From an uncultured Clostridia bacterium (GTDB lineage Bacteria > Bacillota > Clostridia > Oscillospirales > CAG-272): a stretch of 49,384 bases of DNA. This document shows, piece after piece, positions 31,856 through 39,400 of this stretch; within the stretch, counting starts at the first letter, position 1; each line of letters starts with the position of its first letter. The notes beneath the pieces were generated by a model. The model ran no database searches. It was not told where the DNA came from and was given only the letters and a program-made list of their open reading frames with translations. Position numbers and translations under genes: made by a program. The stretch is taken from NCBI GenBank assembly GCA_947652805.1, contig CANTEM010000001.1:1-49384 (forward strand), in the 5' to 3' direction.

Positions 31856-33775
31856 TTACACATCCATATCCTCTGCCACGGAGAACCCTTCTTCTTCCTC
31901 ATATAACTGCATCAGCTGATCTTCCACGTAGATTCGCTGATCCTCTAACTGGGCGGCCTTGACATAGTCCGTGGCATCCTCGCCGTACAATCGGTCTGTA
32001 ATCTGGGCAAGCTCTTTTTCCAAACGGACGATTTCCCCAGCCACCTTCCTGCGTCGGGCTTCCTTGCGTCGCACCGCCGCCTGTTCTTCCTTCTTTTTCA
32101 AATACTGTTCCTTGCCGCTGGGAACCGCCGCAGGTGTTGCCGGGGCTTCTTTCGGCTGGGAAGAATCTGCTGCGGCGATATATTCGTCATATCCCCCCCT
32201 GAAATCCCGCACCGGATTTTCCAGAGACAAAATTCTTGTTGCAAGCCGCTGGATAAAATACCGGTCGTGAGACACAGCGATGACAGTGCCTTCAAAAGCT
32301 TCCAGTGCATTTTCCAGCGCCTCTCGGGAGGGGATATCCAAATGGTTGGTAGGTTCGTCCAGAATCAGTACGTTTACCTTGGATAAAATCAGTTTTGCAA
32401 GGGTCAGCCGGGCGCGTTCTCCCCCGGACAGAACCGATACGGTTTTTTCCACATCCTCTCCCCGGAACATGAACACGGCAAGAATGGAAAAGAGTTCTTT
32501 CCTGCCAATAGTGGGATATGCGTCCCACAGCTCGTCCAGCACCGTTTTGTCCGGCGACAGGTTTTGGTTTTCCTGATCGTAATATCCAACCTGCACATTG
32601 TAGCCGAACTCCACCCGTCCTGTCCGTGGCGTCAGCTTGCCCAGAAGAGTTTTCAGCAAAGTGGATTTTCCGCAGCCGTTGGGGCCTGCGATAATCAACC
32701 GCTCTCCCCGCTTTACGGAAAAGGAGAGATCGGAAAACAGATTTTCACTGCCAAAGCCCACTGCCAGCTTTTTCACATCCAATACGTCGTTGCCCGAACG
32801 GACAGCCTTGGAAAAGGCAAACTGTAAGGTTTTGGGGGCGTCCTCCGGCTTTTCCACTTTGTCCATGCGGGCAATGGCTTTTTCCCGGCTTTCCGCCGCA
32901 ATGATATTCCGCTCCCGGTTCCACCGGCGCTGCTGCTCGATATATGCTTCCAGCCGGGCGATCTCCCGCTGCTGGAGTATGTACTGCTTTTCCTGTGCCG
33001 CGCGCTGCTCTTCCTTTTGCTTTTTATATGCCGTGTAGGCGCATTTATACAGCTTTGCCTTGTGATTTTCAATATCCAGGGTTTTGTTTGTCACCCGGTC
33101 CAGAAAATACCGGTCGTGGCTGACCAGAAGCAGTGTCTTTTTATAACCTGCCAAGTGCCCCTCCAGCCAGGTCATGGTTTCAATATCCAAATGGTTGGTG
33201 GGCTCGTCCAGAATCAGAATATCCGGCTCCCGGAACAGAAGCCGGGCAAGGGCAAGCCTTGTCCGCTGTCCCCCGGACAGGGTAGTGATGCTCCGGGAAA
33301 ATGTGTCCTCATCGAACCCAAGCTTTGCAAGGAGACTTTTGCACCGGGATTTGTAGTGCAGACCGCCCGCCTCTGTAAAGCGGGTGTTCAGCCGTTCGTA
33401 TTCTGCGCTTAGAGACAATAGCCGCTCCTGTGGTGCAGTTTCCATTTCTGTCTCCAATTGAGCAAGCCGGGCTTCATCTCGACAAAGCTCTGGAAACGCC
33501 GCGTACATTTGGGCAAGGACGGTGTCGTCCCCTTCCAGCACCTGAAAGGAGTCATCCTGCCGCATCATGCCGATCTGTTTGTCTTTGGCAAAATATACGC
33601 CTCCCTCATCCGCTTCCTCCATACCGGTGATCAGCCGGAGCAGGGTCGTTTTGCCGCTTCCGTTTACGCCTACGATTCCCAGACGGTCCCCTTCTTCTAT
33701 AGAGAAGGTGACCCCGGACAGAATCCTGTTTGTTCCAACACTGTAAGACAGGTTGCTCACACTCAATGCGATCAT
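31856..33775 (-). CDS. ABC-F family ATPase (YdiF/Uup-like)
   Basis: A 639-residue protein with two ABC cassettes and no membrane domain, the layout of ribosome-associated ABC-F factors. Cassette 1 has GVNGSGKTT, LSGGQRTRLALARLL and LILDEPTNHLD; cassette 2 has GPNGCGKST, LSGGERARLTLAKL and LILDEPTNHLD. The ~80-residue charged linker between them (YKKQKEEQRAAQEKQYILQQ and following) is the tRNA-interacting region. The C-terminal ~100 residues form a predicted coiled coil (RKEARRRKVAGEIVRLEKEL). AAAGGA precedes the ATG. It starts only ~25 bases after a strong terminator, with little room for a promoter, so attenuation is possible. Whether it gives antibiotic resistance cannot be said. Confidence 0.92.
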   Translation of the reverse strand: MIALSVSNLSYSVGTNRILSGVTFSIEEGDRLGIVGVNGSGKTTLLRLITGMEEADEGGVYFAKDKQIGMMRQDDSFQVLEGDDTVLAQMYAAFPELCRDEARLAQLETEMETAPQERLLSLSAEYERLNTRFTEAGGLHYKSRCKSLLAKLGFDEDTFSRSITTLSGGQRTRLALARLLFREPDILILDEPTNHLDIETMTWLEGHLAGYKKTLLLVSHDRYFLDRVTNKTLDIENHKAKLYKCAYTAYKKQKEEQRAAQEKQYILQQREIARLEAYIEQQRRWNRERNIIAAESREKAIARMDKVEKPEDAPKTLQFAFSKAVRSGNDVLDVKKLAVGFGSENLFSDLSFSVKRGERLIIAGPNGCGKSTLLKTLLGKLTPRTGRVEFGYNVQVGYYDQENQNLSPDKTVLDELWDAYPTIGRKELFSILAVFMFRGEDVEKTVSVLSGGERARLTLAKLILSKVNVLILDEPTNHLDIPSREALENALEAFEGTVIAVSHDRYFIQRLATRILSLENPVRDFRGGYDEYIAAADSSQPKEAPATPAAVPSGKEQYLKKKEEQAAVRRKEARRRKVAGEIVRLEKELAQITDRLYGEDATDYVKAAQLEDQRIYVEDQLMQLYEEEEGFSVAEDMDV

Positions 33776-33800
33776 AGAACTGTATCCTTTATCATTTCAT

Positions 33801-33833
33801 AAAAAAGGGTCTGTGTCCGTGGACGCAGACCCT
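33801..33833 (-). terminator. Strong intrinsic terminator after the TPM-protein gene
   Basis: On the minus strand AGGGTCTGCGTCC and GGACACAGACCCT form a 13-base stem with one non-Watson-Crick G-T/A-C position and a two-base AC top (closing pairs probably open to give a larger loop). TTTTTT follows immediately. It ends the 38136-33859 operon and lies just upstream of the ABC-F gene. Confidence 0.85.
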
Positions 33834-33858
33834 CGTTTTAAAGACTTCGTGTGTTATT

Positions 33859-34806
33859 TCAGCGCCGTCCTCCGCCGGCACCCCGGCTTCCGCCGCCTCC
33901 AAATCCACCGAAACCACCGCCTCTGCCGCCGCCGAATCCGCCGGAGTGTCCTCCGCCAAAACCGCCCGGGCGAGAGCCTCCTGGTCTGGGGCCGGGACGC
34001 GGACCGGGACCCGGTCCGTAGTGGTGATGATGGTGGTGATACCCTCCCCAGAAGGGGCGCCCGTATCTGTATCGGTAGCCGCCGCCCGGTCCGCCGCAGG
34101 AAAAGCAGGAGGAACGGAGCAGAGCAAAGAGCACGACCGCGATCACAGCAAGGGTGATCAGCAGTCCGATGATTCCGGAAAAAATAGCGCCGATTACACT
34201 GCCGGCTGTTCCTGTGCTTCCGCCGCCGGCAGGACCTGCCGCGGGACCGGAGCCGTAACGGTAGGTAACGCCGTCCCAGCTTTCTGTGTCAATATTATAG
34301 ATTTGTTCCAGCGTTTCTGTCATTTTCTCGCAGAAAATGCTTGCGGCTCTGTCATACTGTTTCCCGTCGAAGGCGCTTTCCATACCGCTGTCAAAAATCC
34401 GCTGGAGCACGGCGGAGGTGACTTTTCCTTCCAGTCCGTAGCCAAGGGCAGCCCAATACTTGAAGGTGGAGATTTCCATTACGAACAAAACGCCGTTGTT
34501 TTGCTCCTTATCGCCGATTCCCCAATGGTTGAACAGATCGTCTGCATATTCGCTCAAATCGGAATAGCCGGTTTTGTTAACAGCAACAATCACAATCTGC
34601 GCGCCGGACAGAGCATACAATGCGTTGGACGCCTGATTGATCTGCTGTTCCGTCTGGGCGTCGATTACGCCTGCCGGGTCGTATACGCAGGATGCGGGAG
34701 GATCCGGCAGCTTATCGGTATCGGCTGCACAGATTTGCAGGGTGCCGCCAAGGAGCAGGAATATGCTTAAAATCAGAGCAAGGGATTTTTTTGCAGCAGT
34801 ATACAT
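33859..34806 (-). CDS. TPM-domain membrane protein with Gly/His/Arg-rich tail
   Basis: A 315-residue protein. The signal peptide covers residues ~1-28 and the TPM domain (YgcG/Psb32/DUF477 fold) ~38-165, with VYDPAGVIDAQTEQQIN, ALSGAQIVIVAVNKTG, NNGVLFVMEISTFKYWAALGYG and LEGKVTSAVLQRI. A linker rich in Gly, Ser and Thr leads to one membrane span (~203-231). The final 80 residues are low complexity: CFSCGG, six consecutive His at 257-262, then GPGPRPGPRPGG and many GGFGGG units. By topology the TPM domain is outside and the tail in the cytoplasm. It is last in the operon with the LemA-like, TelA and XpaC genes; TPM proteins often occur beside LemA. Confidence 0.9.
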   Translation of the reverse strand: MYTAAKKSLALILSIFLLLGGTLQICAADTDKLPDPPASCVYDPAGVIDAQTEQQINQASNALYALSGAQIVIVAVNKTGYSDLSEYADDLFNHWGIGDKEQNNGVLFVMEISTFKYWAALGYGLEGKVTSAVLQRIFDSGMESAFDGKQYDRAASIFCEKMTETLEQIYNIDTESWDGVTYRYGSGPAAGPAGGGSTGTAGSVIGAIFSGIIGLLITLAVIAVVLFALLRSSCFSCGGPGGGYRYRYGRPFWGGYHHHHHHYGPGPGPRPGPRPGGSRPGGFGGGHSGGFGGGRGGGFGGFGGGGSRGAGGGRR

Positions 34807-34831
34807 GCCGGTAATGTCCTTTCAAAGTAGA

Positions 34832-35362
34832 TCAGTCAAACACAATCGCCGCATCTTTCGCAAAAAGGGAAGCGGGGAACAGATCTGTCAGCTTATTGTA
34901 TTTCTTTGCCGCCTCGTTGTAGGCATCGTATTTTTGCAGGATAGAAATATCGCTGCACACCGCCATATGGGCTGCACGTACATCGTCCTTATAGTTTCCC
35001 GAGGTCAGCAGCCGATTATACAGGGTTTCCGTGCTGCGTTCAATGATGGTATATTCGCAGCTAAGTGCTGTAGGACTGTTTCCGTGGTTTTGCATTTCCT
35101 CGGCTGCCCGGCGCAGTGAAGCGCAGCTATCGTCTTTTTCCAGCGTCTGCTCATACAGATCGGCAAACAATATACTGTGATATGCAAGATCCGACAAGGT
35201 AGCGGACACAGTTTCTCCGAACCGGTCTTTTTTTGTAAATTCCTTTTCCACCCGTCCTGCCTGGACAGCCACGCTGCGCCATGTTCCGAAAATCGGTGTG
35301 ATCAGAATGATCACGGCAAGAATGATACCTGCACGGACTCTATTTTCCAGAAAAAACTTCAT
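34832..35362 (-). CDS. LemA-like membrane protein
   Basis: A 176-residue protein with one N-terminal membrane anchor (~residues 10-28, AGIILAVIILITPIFGTW) and a helical extracytoplasmic part. The C-terminal segment KYDAYNEAAKKYNKLTDLFPASLFAKD resembles the LemA signature Y-N-x4-x-Y-N-x7-P-x3-[IVL]-A. Together with its place 25 bases before the TPM gene this supports a divergent LemA. The function of LemA is not settled; it is commonly found with TPM proteins and envelope-stress genes. It starts 26 bases after telA. Confidence 0.72.
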   Translation of the reverse strand: MKFFLENRVRAGIILAVIILITPIFGTWRSVAVQAGRVEKEFTKKDRFGETVSATLSDLAYHSILFADLYEQTLEKDDSCASLRRAAEEMQNHGNSPTALSCEYTIIERSTETLYNRLLTSGNYKDDVRAAHMAVCSDISILQKYDAYNEAAKKYNKLTDLFPASLFAKDAAIVFD

Positions 35363-35388
35363 ATTAAAAGGATTCCTTTTCCGGGGGA

Positions 35389-36546
35389 TTATTTGTTATT
35401 TTGCATCAGCTTTGCACGCAGCTCGCCTTCGATACGACCCAATTCCTTTTCTGCCTCTGCCCGCTTTGTTTTGCCTTCCGCCTGGATCCGCTGGACTTCA
35501 TCCAGGGTAGCGATCAACTGCTGGTTTGTATTTTGCAGGGTTTCCAGTTCAACGATGCCCCGCTCCGATTCTTTTGCGATGTCAATGGAGCCTTGCTTTA
35601 GAGTTTCCGCGTTCCGGCGCAGCAGCTCGTTGGTCATGTCGGTGACAGCCCGCTGGGCTTCCATTGCCTGATTGGAATGCTCAATTCCCAGAGAAAGGAT
35701 CATCTGGTTTTTCCAAAGGGGGATGGTAGAAACGATAACGGATTGGATTTTCTCCGTCATCAGGGTATCGTTGTTCTGTACCAGACGGATCTGGGGAGCC
35801 ATCTGAATGCAGATCATTCTGGTCAGCTCCAGATCATACAGCTTTTTCTCAAATCTGGTCAGTTGGGCTTCAAAATCATTTACAGCCTGGGCATCCTCCG
35901 GCAGACCGGATTTTTCCGCCTTTTCCCGGAGTGCCACCAGCGTGGTTGCCCGCTCTGCTTCCAGCTTTTTCTTGCCTGCTAAAATGTACATCGTCAGTTC
36001 CTTGAAGTAGGCAAGGTTCATTGCGTACATTTTATCCAGCATGGCAACGTCCTTCATCAGCACGATCTGATGCTGTTCCAGAGATTCTACAATACTATTG
36101 ACGCTTGCTTCCGCAGAGTCGTATTTTGCCTTCATTGTAGCAATTTTATTTTTCTGCTTTTTGAAAAATCCCAAAAAGCCCTTCTCATCTTCATCGGCGG
36201 TGATGCCTTTCAGCTGGGTCACAAGTCCTGCGATCATATCGCCAAGCTCGCCGAAATCCTTAGTTTTAACCGATTCCAGTGCAGAATCGGAAAATGCGGA
36301 AATTTTTTGCTGGGCGGCAGCGCCGTATTGCAGAATGGCAGAGCTGTCCGTCACGTCGATTTTCTCTGCAAAGGCTTCTACTACCTTCTTTTCTTCTTCT
36401 GTCAGTGCGGAATCATTCAGCTCCTGGCTTTCCGGCTCCGCTTCTTTTACAGGTTCTTCTTCCTGGGGTGCGGCAGCGGCTGCTGCGGTCCCAAAGGGAT
36501 CCAGTGTCAGGGAAGGAATCTGCTCGTCAAAGTTTTGGTTATCCAT
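35389..36546 (-). CDS. telA: TelA-family toxic anion resistance protein
   Basis: A 385-residue soluble, mostly helical protein. Family members are linked to tellurite and cell-envelope antimicrobial tolerance, but the mechanism is unknown. The N-terminal ~60 residues are acidic and Ala/Glu-rich. The TelA domain spans ~65-370, with FLGFFKKQKNKIATMKAKYDSAE, MLDKMYAMNLAYFKELTMYI, MAPQIRLVQNNDTLMTEKIQ and SVIVSTIPLWKNQM. I start at 36546 (MDNQNF) because GGAG lies seven bases upstream; an ATG ten codons earlier has no clear site. It follows xpaC by 46 bases, the classical pairing. Confidence 0.93.
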   Translation of the reverse strand: MDNQNFDEQIPSLTLDPFGTAAAAAAPQEEEPVKEAEPESQELNDSALTEEEKKVVEAFAEKIDVTDSSAILQYGAAAQQKISAFSDSALESVKTKDFGELGDMIAGLVTQLKGITADEDEKGFLGFFKKQKNKIATMKAKYDSAEASVNSIVESLEQHQIVLMKDVAMLDKMYAMNLAYFKELTMYILAGKKKLEAERATTLVALREKAEKSGLPEDAQAVNDFEAQLTRFEKKLYDLELTRMICIQMAPQIRLVQNNDTLMTEKIQSVIVSTIPLWKNQMILSLGIEHSNQAMEAQRAVTDMTNELLRRNAETLKQGSIDIAKESERGIVELETLQNTNQQLIATLDEVQRIQAEGKTKRAEAEKELGRIEGELRAKLMQNNK

Positions 36547-36592
36547 ATTACTCTCCATTCCGCCGCCATGCGGCATACTGTTTACTTGATTT

Positions 36593-37261
36593 TCAGTCGT
36601 CTGCCAGTCCGTCCTGGCGGAGCATCTGACTGAGTACGTCTATATCGGTAGAAATATCTAAATCATCATTTTTATATAATGCGTCCAGCTGCTTTTTCAA
36701 GGCGCTGTCGATTCCCGCGAACGCGTCCTCGATTTTTGTTTCTATTTCCGCAAGGGTCTGCATTTCTTCTGCGTTCCCACGGGACTGTCCCAGAAGAAAG
36801 ATATATTTATCACACAGCTTGCGTATGACTGGAAGATAATACCCCGCAAGTCGGCGGCAGCTTTGAAAATCGGAGGGATCTGCCTGAAGATTTTTTACAA
36901 TCTTATGCAGTGTTGTGCTGACAGACTGAATTCTCTGTGCAAAGGGCGCACGGCTTTCCGGCAGCAGCTCTGCCGCGGCAGTTAAGTGAATCGCCTCTGC
37001 TTCAATCTGCACGCACAGCGCGTCTGCATCCGTGTTGCCGGAGGTGGGGCGGGGCGCATCCACATATTCTTTATATTCCGGTGCAATCACCCAGGTGATC
37101 AGCCATGCGGAAAGACTGACAACTGCTACAATTAAAATATCCGCGGTTCTGTATATGGGATAGAACAGTCCGGCGAGCACCCAGACTGCTGCGCACACCC
37201 ACATAGGCAGCGCAGATTTCTTTTTTATGCAGATTTTTTTATCGGAACGCGCATTTTTCAT
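36593..37261 (-). CDS. xpaC: XpaC-family membrane protein
   Basis: A 222-residue protein related to XpaC (the '5-bromo-4-chloroindolyl phosphate hydrolysis' protein), usually encoded next to telA. Two membrane spans near the N-terminus (MWVCAAVWVLAGLFYPIY and DILIVAVVSLSAWLITWVI) precede a helical cytoplasmic domain with LRRLAGYYLPVI-like (here CRRLAGYYLPVIRKLCDKY) and a C-terminal helix. It overlaps the preceding gene by four bases (ATGA). The function is unproven; its conserved pairing with TelA suggests one membrane complex. Confidence 0.88.
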   Translation of the reverse strand: MKNARSDKKICIKKKSALPMWVCAAVWVLAGLFYPIYRTADILIVAVVSLSAWLITWVIAPEYKEYVDAPRPTSGNTDADALCVQIEAEAIHLTAAAELLPESRAPFAQRIQSVSTTLHKIVKNLQADPSDFQSCRRLAGYYLPVIRKLCDKYIFLLGQSRGNAEEMQTLAEIETKIEDAFAGIDSALKKQLDALYKNDDLDISTDIDVLSQMLRQDGLADD

Positions 37262-38136
37262 ACCTTTTCTCCGACCTCCTCCGAGGATTTCAATACAACC
37301 GAATCAGACAGTGCAAGGGAAAGAAACCTGCACAGTGCATAAGCCGTCATTCCAAAGCAGCATGCAAGCTGGGAGGGTGCCATATTATATCCGGGAGTTT
37401 CCGTGACGAGTCCCAGAATGGCGCTGATGGAAACAGTACCGCCGATGATTACTGTGAAGATCAGGGAAAACAGATACCGGCAAAAAACGGATTTTCTTCC
37501 CAGAGACAGACCGGCTGTGGCAGTGAGAAACAGCATGAAGGAAATATACATAAGCTGATAAATGATTTTGACAGGGCTGTTTGTAGCGGAGTTTTCATCG
37601 AAATATATGATAAATAACTGCGCAGCCGCATAAAAAGGCGGAAAGAAGGAAGAGCAGACTGCCAGCGAGCTGTTCCGTGCTTTCCCGGGCGCAATATCAC
37701 AGATCAGATAAAGGATAAAAAGCAAGGCAAATATATTGGACGACAATAACAGACACCAGTATGGGAGCGGATGTCCCCAGTAATGCTGGGAAGAGGAGGT
37801 GCCTGCATGGAACAAGCTCAGCAGGGTGGTGCCCATATGCCACAGCAGGGCGATGATAAGCACCCCGGAAACAATTTTTGTATACATGGGAGTAGGAATG
37901 CGGGATCTTTCCGGAACGGTTTTCCTGAAAAGCAGCCAGGATCCCGCGGCAAGCACTACGCTGGCTGCCAGCACAGCATAGAGAAGTCCTGCTTTGACAG
38001 AACCTCTTTCAAAATAGCCAAGCTTTGACGAATAGTCGCTCACAATGGCAAGAGACATACAAAATGCACCGAGGACGGCGAGCAGCACCGCGCCGCACAG
38101 GAGATAAGCCAAAATCGTTTTTTTATTTTTTACCAT
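37258..38136 (-). CDS. Eight-span membrane protein, unknown
   Basis: A 292-residue integral membrane protein that I do not recognise. About eight hydrophobic spans are visible, for example AYLLCGAVLLAVLGAFCMSL, GLLYAVLAASVVLAAGSWLL, KIVSGVLIIALLWHMGTTLL, ALLFILYLICDI and LFSLIFTVIIGGTVSISAIL. No catalytic motif is seen. Starts are possible at 38190, 38154 and 38136; the last is preferred for AGGAAGG eight bases upstream. A minus-strand TATAAT (38179-38174) lies upstream but without a good -35. It is the first gene of the XpaC-TelA-LemA-TPM operon and overlaps xpaC by four bases, so it probably works with them. Confidence 0.8.
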   Translation of the reverse strand: MVKNKKTILAYLLCGAVLLAVLGAFCMSLAIVSDYSSKLGYFERGSVKAGLLYAVLAASVVLAAGSWLLFRKTVPERSRIPTPMYTKIVSGVLIIALLWHMGTTLLSLFHAGTSSSQHYWGHPLPYWCLLLSSNIFALLFILYLICDIAPGKARNSSLAVCSSFFPPFYAAAQLFIIYFDENSATNSPVKIIYQLMYISFMLFLTATAGLSLGRKSVFCRYLFSLIFTVIIGGTVSISAILGLVTETPGYNMAPSQLACCFGMTAYALCRFLSLALSDSVVLKSSEEVGEKV

Positions 38137-38240
38137 AAAGAGCGCCTTCCTCATGCCAATCAATTTTTTACCTATTATATAGAGTAACACAAATCCGGGT
38201 TTAAATCAATATATTTTATGAAAAATTCGCAGGAGAGGTA

Positions 38241-38457
38241 AAAAGCCCCCCTTGTGCTACACCAACTTAAGCCTCCCTTGTGTAAAGGGAGCTGGCTCCG
38301 CAGAGCGGAGACTGAGGGATTGTCCTTACTATCATTTTGAATCATCTTCAAATCGGCAGTTCACGCAAACAATCCCTCCGAGTTTTGCTGCGCAAAACCC
38401 ACCTCCCTTTACACAAGGGAGGCTTAAGTTGGTGTTGCATAAGGGAGCCTTTCTTTT
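38241..38457. repeat. Nested palindromic repeat, copy G (best preserved)
   Basis: The core element is 38266-38428 with perfect ends CTTAAGCCTCCCTTGTGTAA and complement. It has a type 1 arm (CTCCGCAGAGCGGAG), GAGGGATTGT (38314-38323), a 45-base core, ACAATCCCTC (38369-38378) and a type 2 arm (GTTTTGC tgc GCAAAAC). The inverted symmetry continues outside: CTACACCAA on the left (38257-38265) matches TTGGTGTTG on the right (38429-38437), and each side ends with another copy of the CCCCTTGTG or AAGGGAGCC end. The whole 217 bases can fold as one long hairpin. It separates the 8-TM operon from the S10 promoter. Confidence 0.88.
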
Positions 38458-38591
38458 CGCAAACTCCTTTATCTTGTGCCATTTCCGCACCCAAACACAA
38501 CATATATAAAGCTTCGTCATAATGCACAAATAAATTCGCAAAAATTCTATAAAAATTTCCGAAATTTCTTTTAAAAAAATTTGCACATCCG

Positions 38592-38620
38592 TTGCAATAC
38601 AATGGAAATTATGGTAAAAT
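38592..38620 (+). promoter_or_regulatory. Promoter of the S10-spc ribosomal operon
   Basis: TTGCAA (38592-38597), 17 bases, TAAAAT (38615-38620). It is the only good promoter upstream of rpsJ and starts transcription near 38627, leaving ~310 bases before rpsJ. Confidence 0.8.
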
Positions 38621-38626
38621 TACAAG

Positions 38627-38937
38627 GCTTGATGTGCGATGAAACGGAAGGTTGCCGCCCTTTTTGCTACAGAGGACGGGGAATTTCCGTGGAGTATGTC
38701 CGTTTTGAAAACGGGCGAAGCGAACGCGAGCGCAGGCGGGCAGTCGATGTGTGTAAGACTGACCTGCGGATCTCTGCACTGCTCCGGCAGGGCGGAATGT
38801 GTCCGGATGAAAAGTACGGCGGATTTGTGGTTGCACCGCCGGAGTGCTTTTTGATCCGGTTTCCTTCAGGAGATCCTGGAAACGCCCGGGAGCGTGTTCG
38901 TCGCCTCGGCAAGTAAAAAAATTTAGGAGGCAAAACA
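38627..38937 (+). promoter_or_regulatory. Long structured leader of the S10 operon
   Basis: The ~310-base stretch between the predicted start and rpsJ is GC-rich and contains several stems: CCGTTTTgAAAACGG (38700-38714), CGGCGG/CCGCCG (38817-38841) followed seven bases later by CTTTTT, and TTTCC/GGAAA around AGGA-TCCT (38861-38881). The second looks like an attenuator. S10 operons are often controlled through their leaders by L4, so autogenous control is possible. The alternative is that the region encodes a small protein (next entry). Confidence 0.5.
38632..38916 (+). CDS. Possible small protein upstream of rpsJ
   Basis: An open frame of 94 codons ends 21 bases before rpsJ. The deduced protein is Arg/Glu-rich, with SVEYVRFENGRSERERRR, CKTDLRISALLRQGG and FVVAPPECFLIRFP, and codon choice (CGG, CTG, GGA, GAA) resembles that of neighbouring genes. 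The ATG lies only ~5 bases after the predicted transcription start; a GTG at 38689 with GGGGA upstream is an alternative giving 75 residues. I recognise no family. It may be chance coding potential in a structured leader. Confidence 0.3.
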   Translation: MCDETEGCRPFCYRGRGISVEYVRFENGRSERERRRAVDVCKTDLRISALLRQGGMCPDEKYGGFVVAPPECFLIRFPSGDPGNARERVRRLGK

Positions 38938-39249
38938 GTGGCAACAAAGATCAAGGTTCGGCTCAAGAGTTATGAGCACACGCTGGCAGACAGCGCAGCA
39001 GCTAAAATTGTGGAAGTTGCAAAAAGAGCAGGCGCACAGGTTTCCGGTCCGATTCCCCTTCCCACAGAGAAGGAAATCGTAACCATCCTGCGTGCAGTAC
39101 ACAAGTATAAGGACAGCCGCGAACAGTTTGAACAGCGCACGCACAAGAGACTGATCGTCCTTGAAAACGCTGATGCAAAGGTTGTTGAATCCCTTCTGGG
39201 TGTGGAACTTCCCGCGGGCGTTGAAATTGAAGCGAAAGAAGTAAAGTAA
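38938..39249 (+). CDS. rpsJ: Ribosomal protein S10 (small subunit; NusE)
   Basis: Small-subunit head protein that also joins the NusB antitermination complex. The 103 residues are standard, with IKVRLKSYEH at the start and the loop GPIPLPTEKEIVTILRAVHKYKDSREQFEQRTHKRLI. The start is GTG with AGGAGG eight bases upstream. First ribosomal gene of the operon; the usual upstream str genes are not here. Confidence 0.98.
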   Translation: MATKIKVRLKSYEHTLADSAAAKIVEVAKRAGAQVSGPIPLPTEKEIVTILRAVHKYKDSREQFEQRTHKRLIVLENADAKVVESLLGVELPAGVEIEAKEVK

Positions 39250-39400
39250 GCTTTTATCGCGAAACAGCCGATTTTCCCCGTACAGAACGGACGCCCGGAA
39301 AAGGCGGACGCTTGATGGCGGAAAGGTCAAGTTGGCGGCTGCGGCGTGGCTGCCGCGCAAAACAAAAGACGTCAACCAATAACCTTATTTGGAGGAAAAA

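Noticed and set aside
2356..38428. Repeats considered as a CRISPR array
   Set aside because: Copies are kilobases apart, palindromic and without regular spacers or cas genes.
38609..38947. Minus-strand open frame across the S10 leader
   Set aside because: It overlaps the rpsJ start and the promoter and has no ribosome site.
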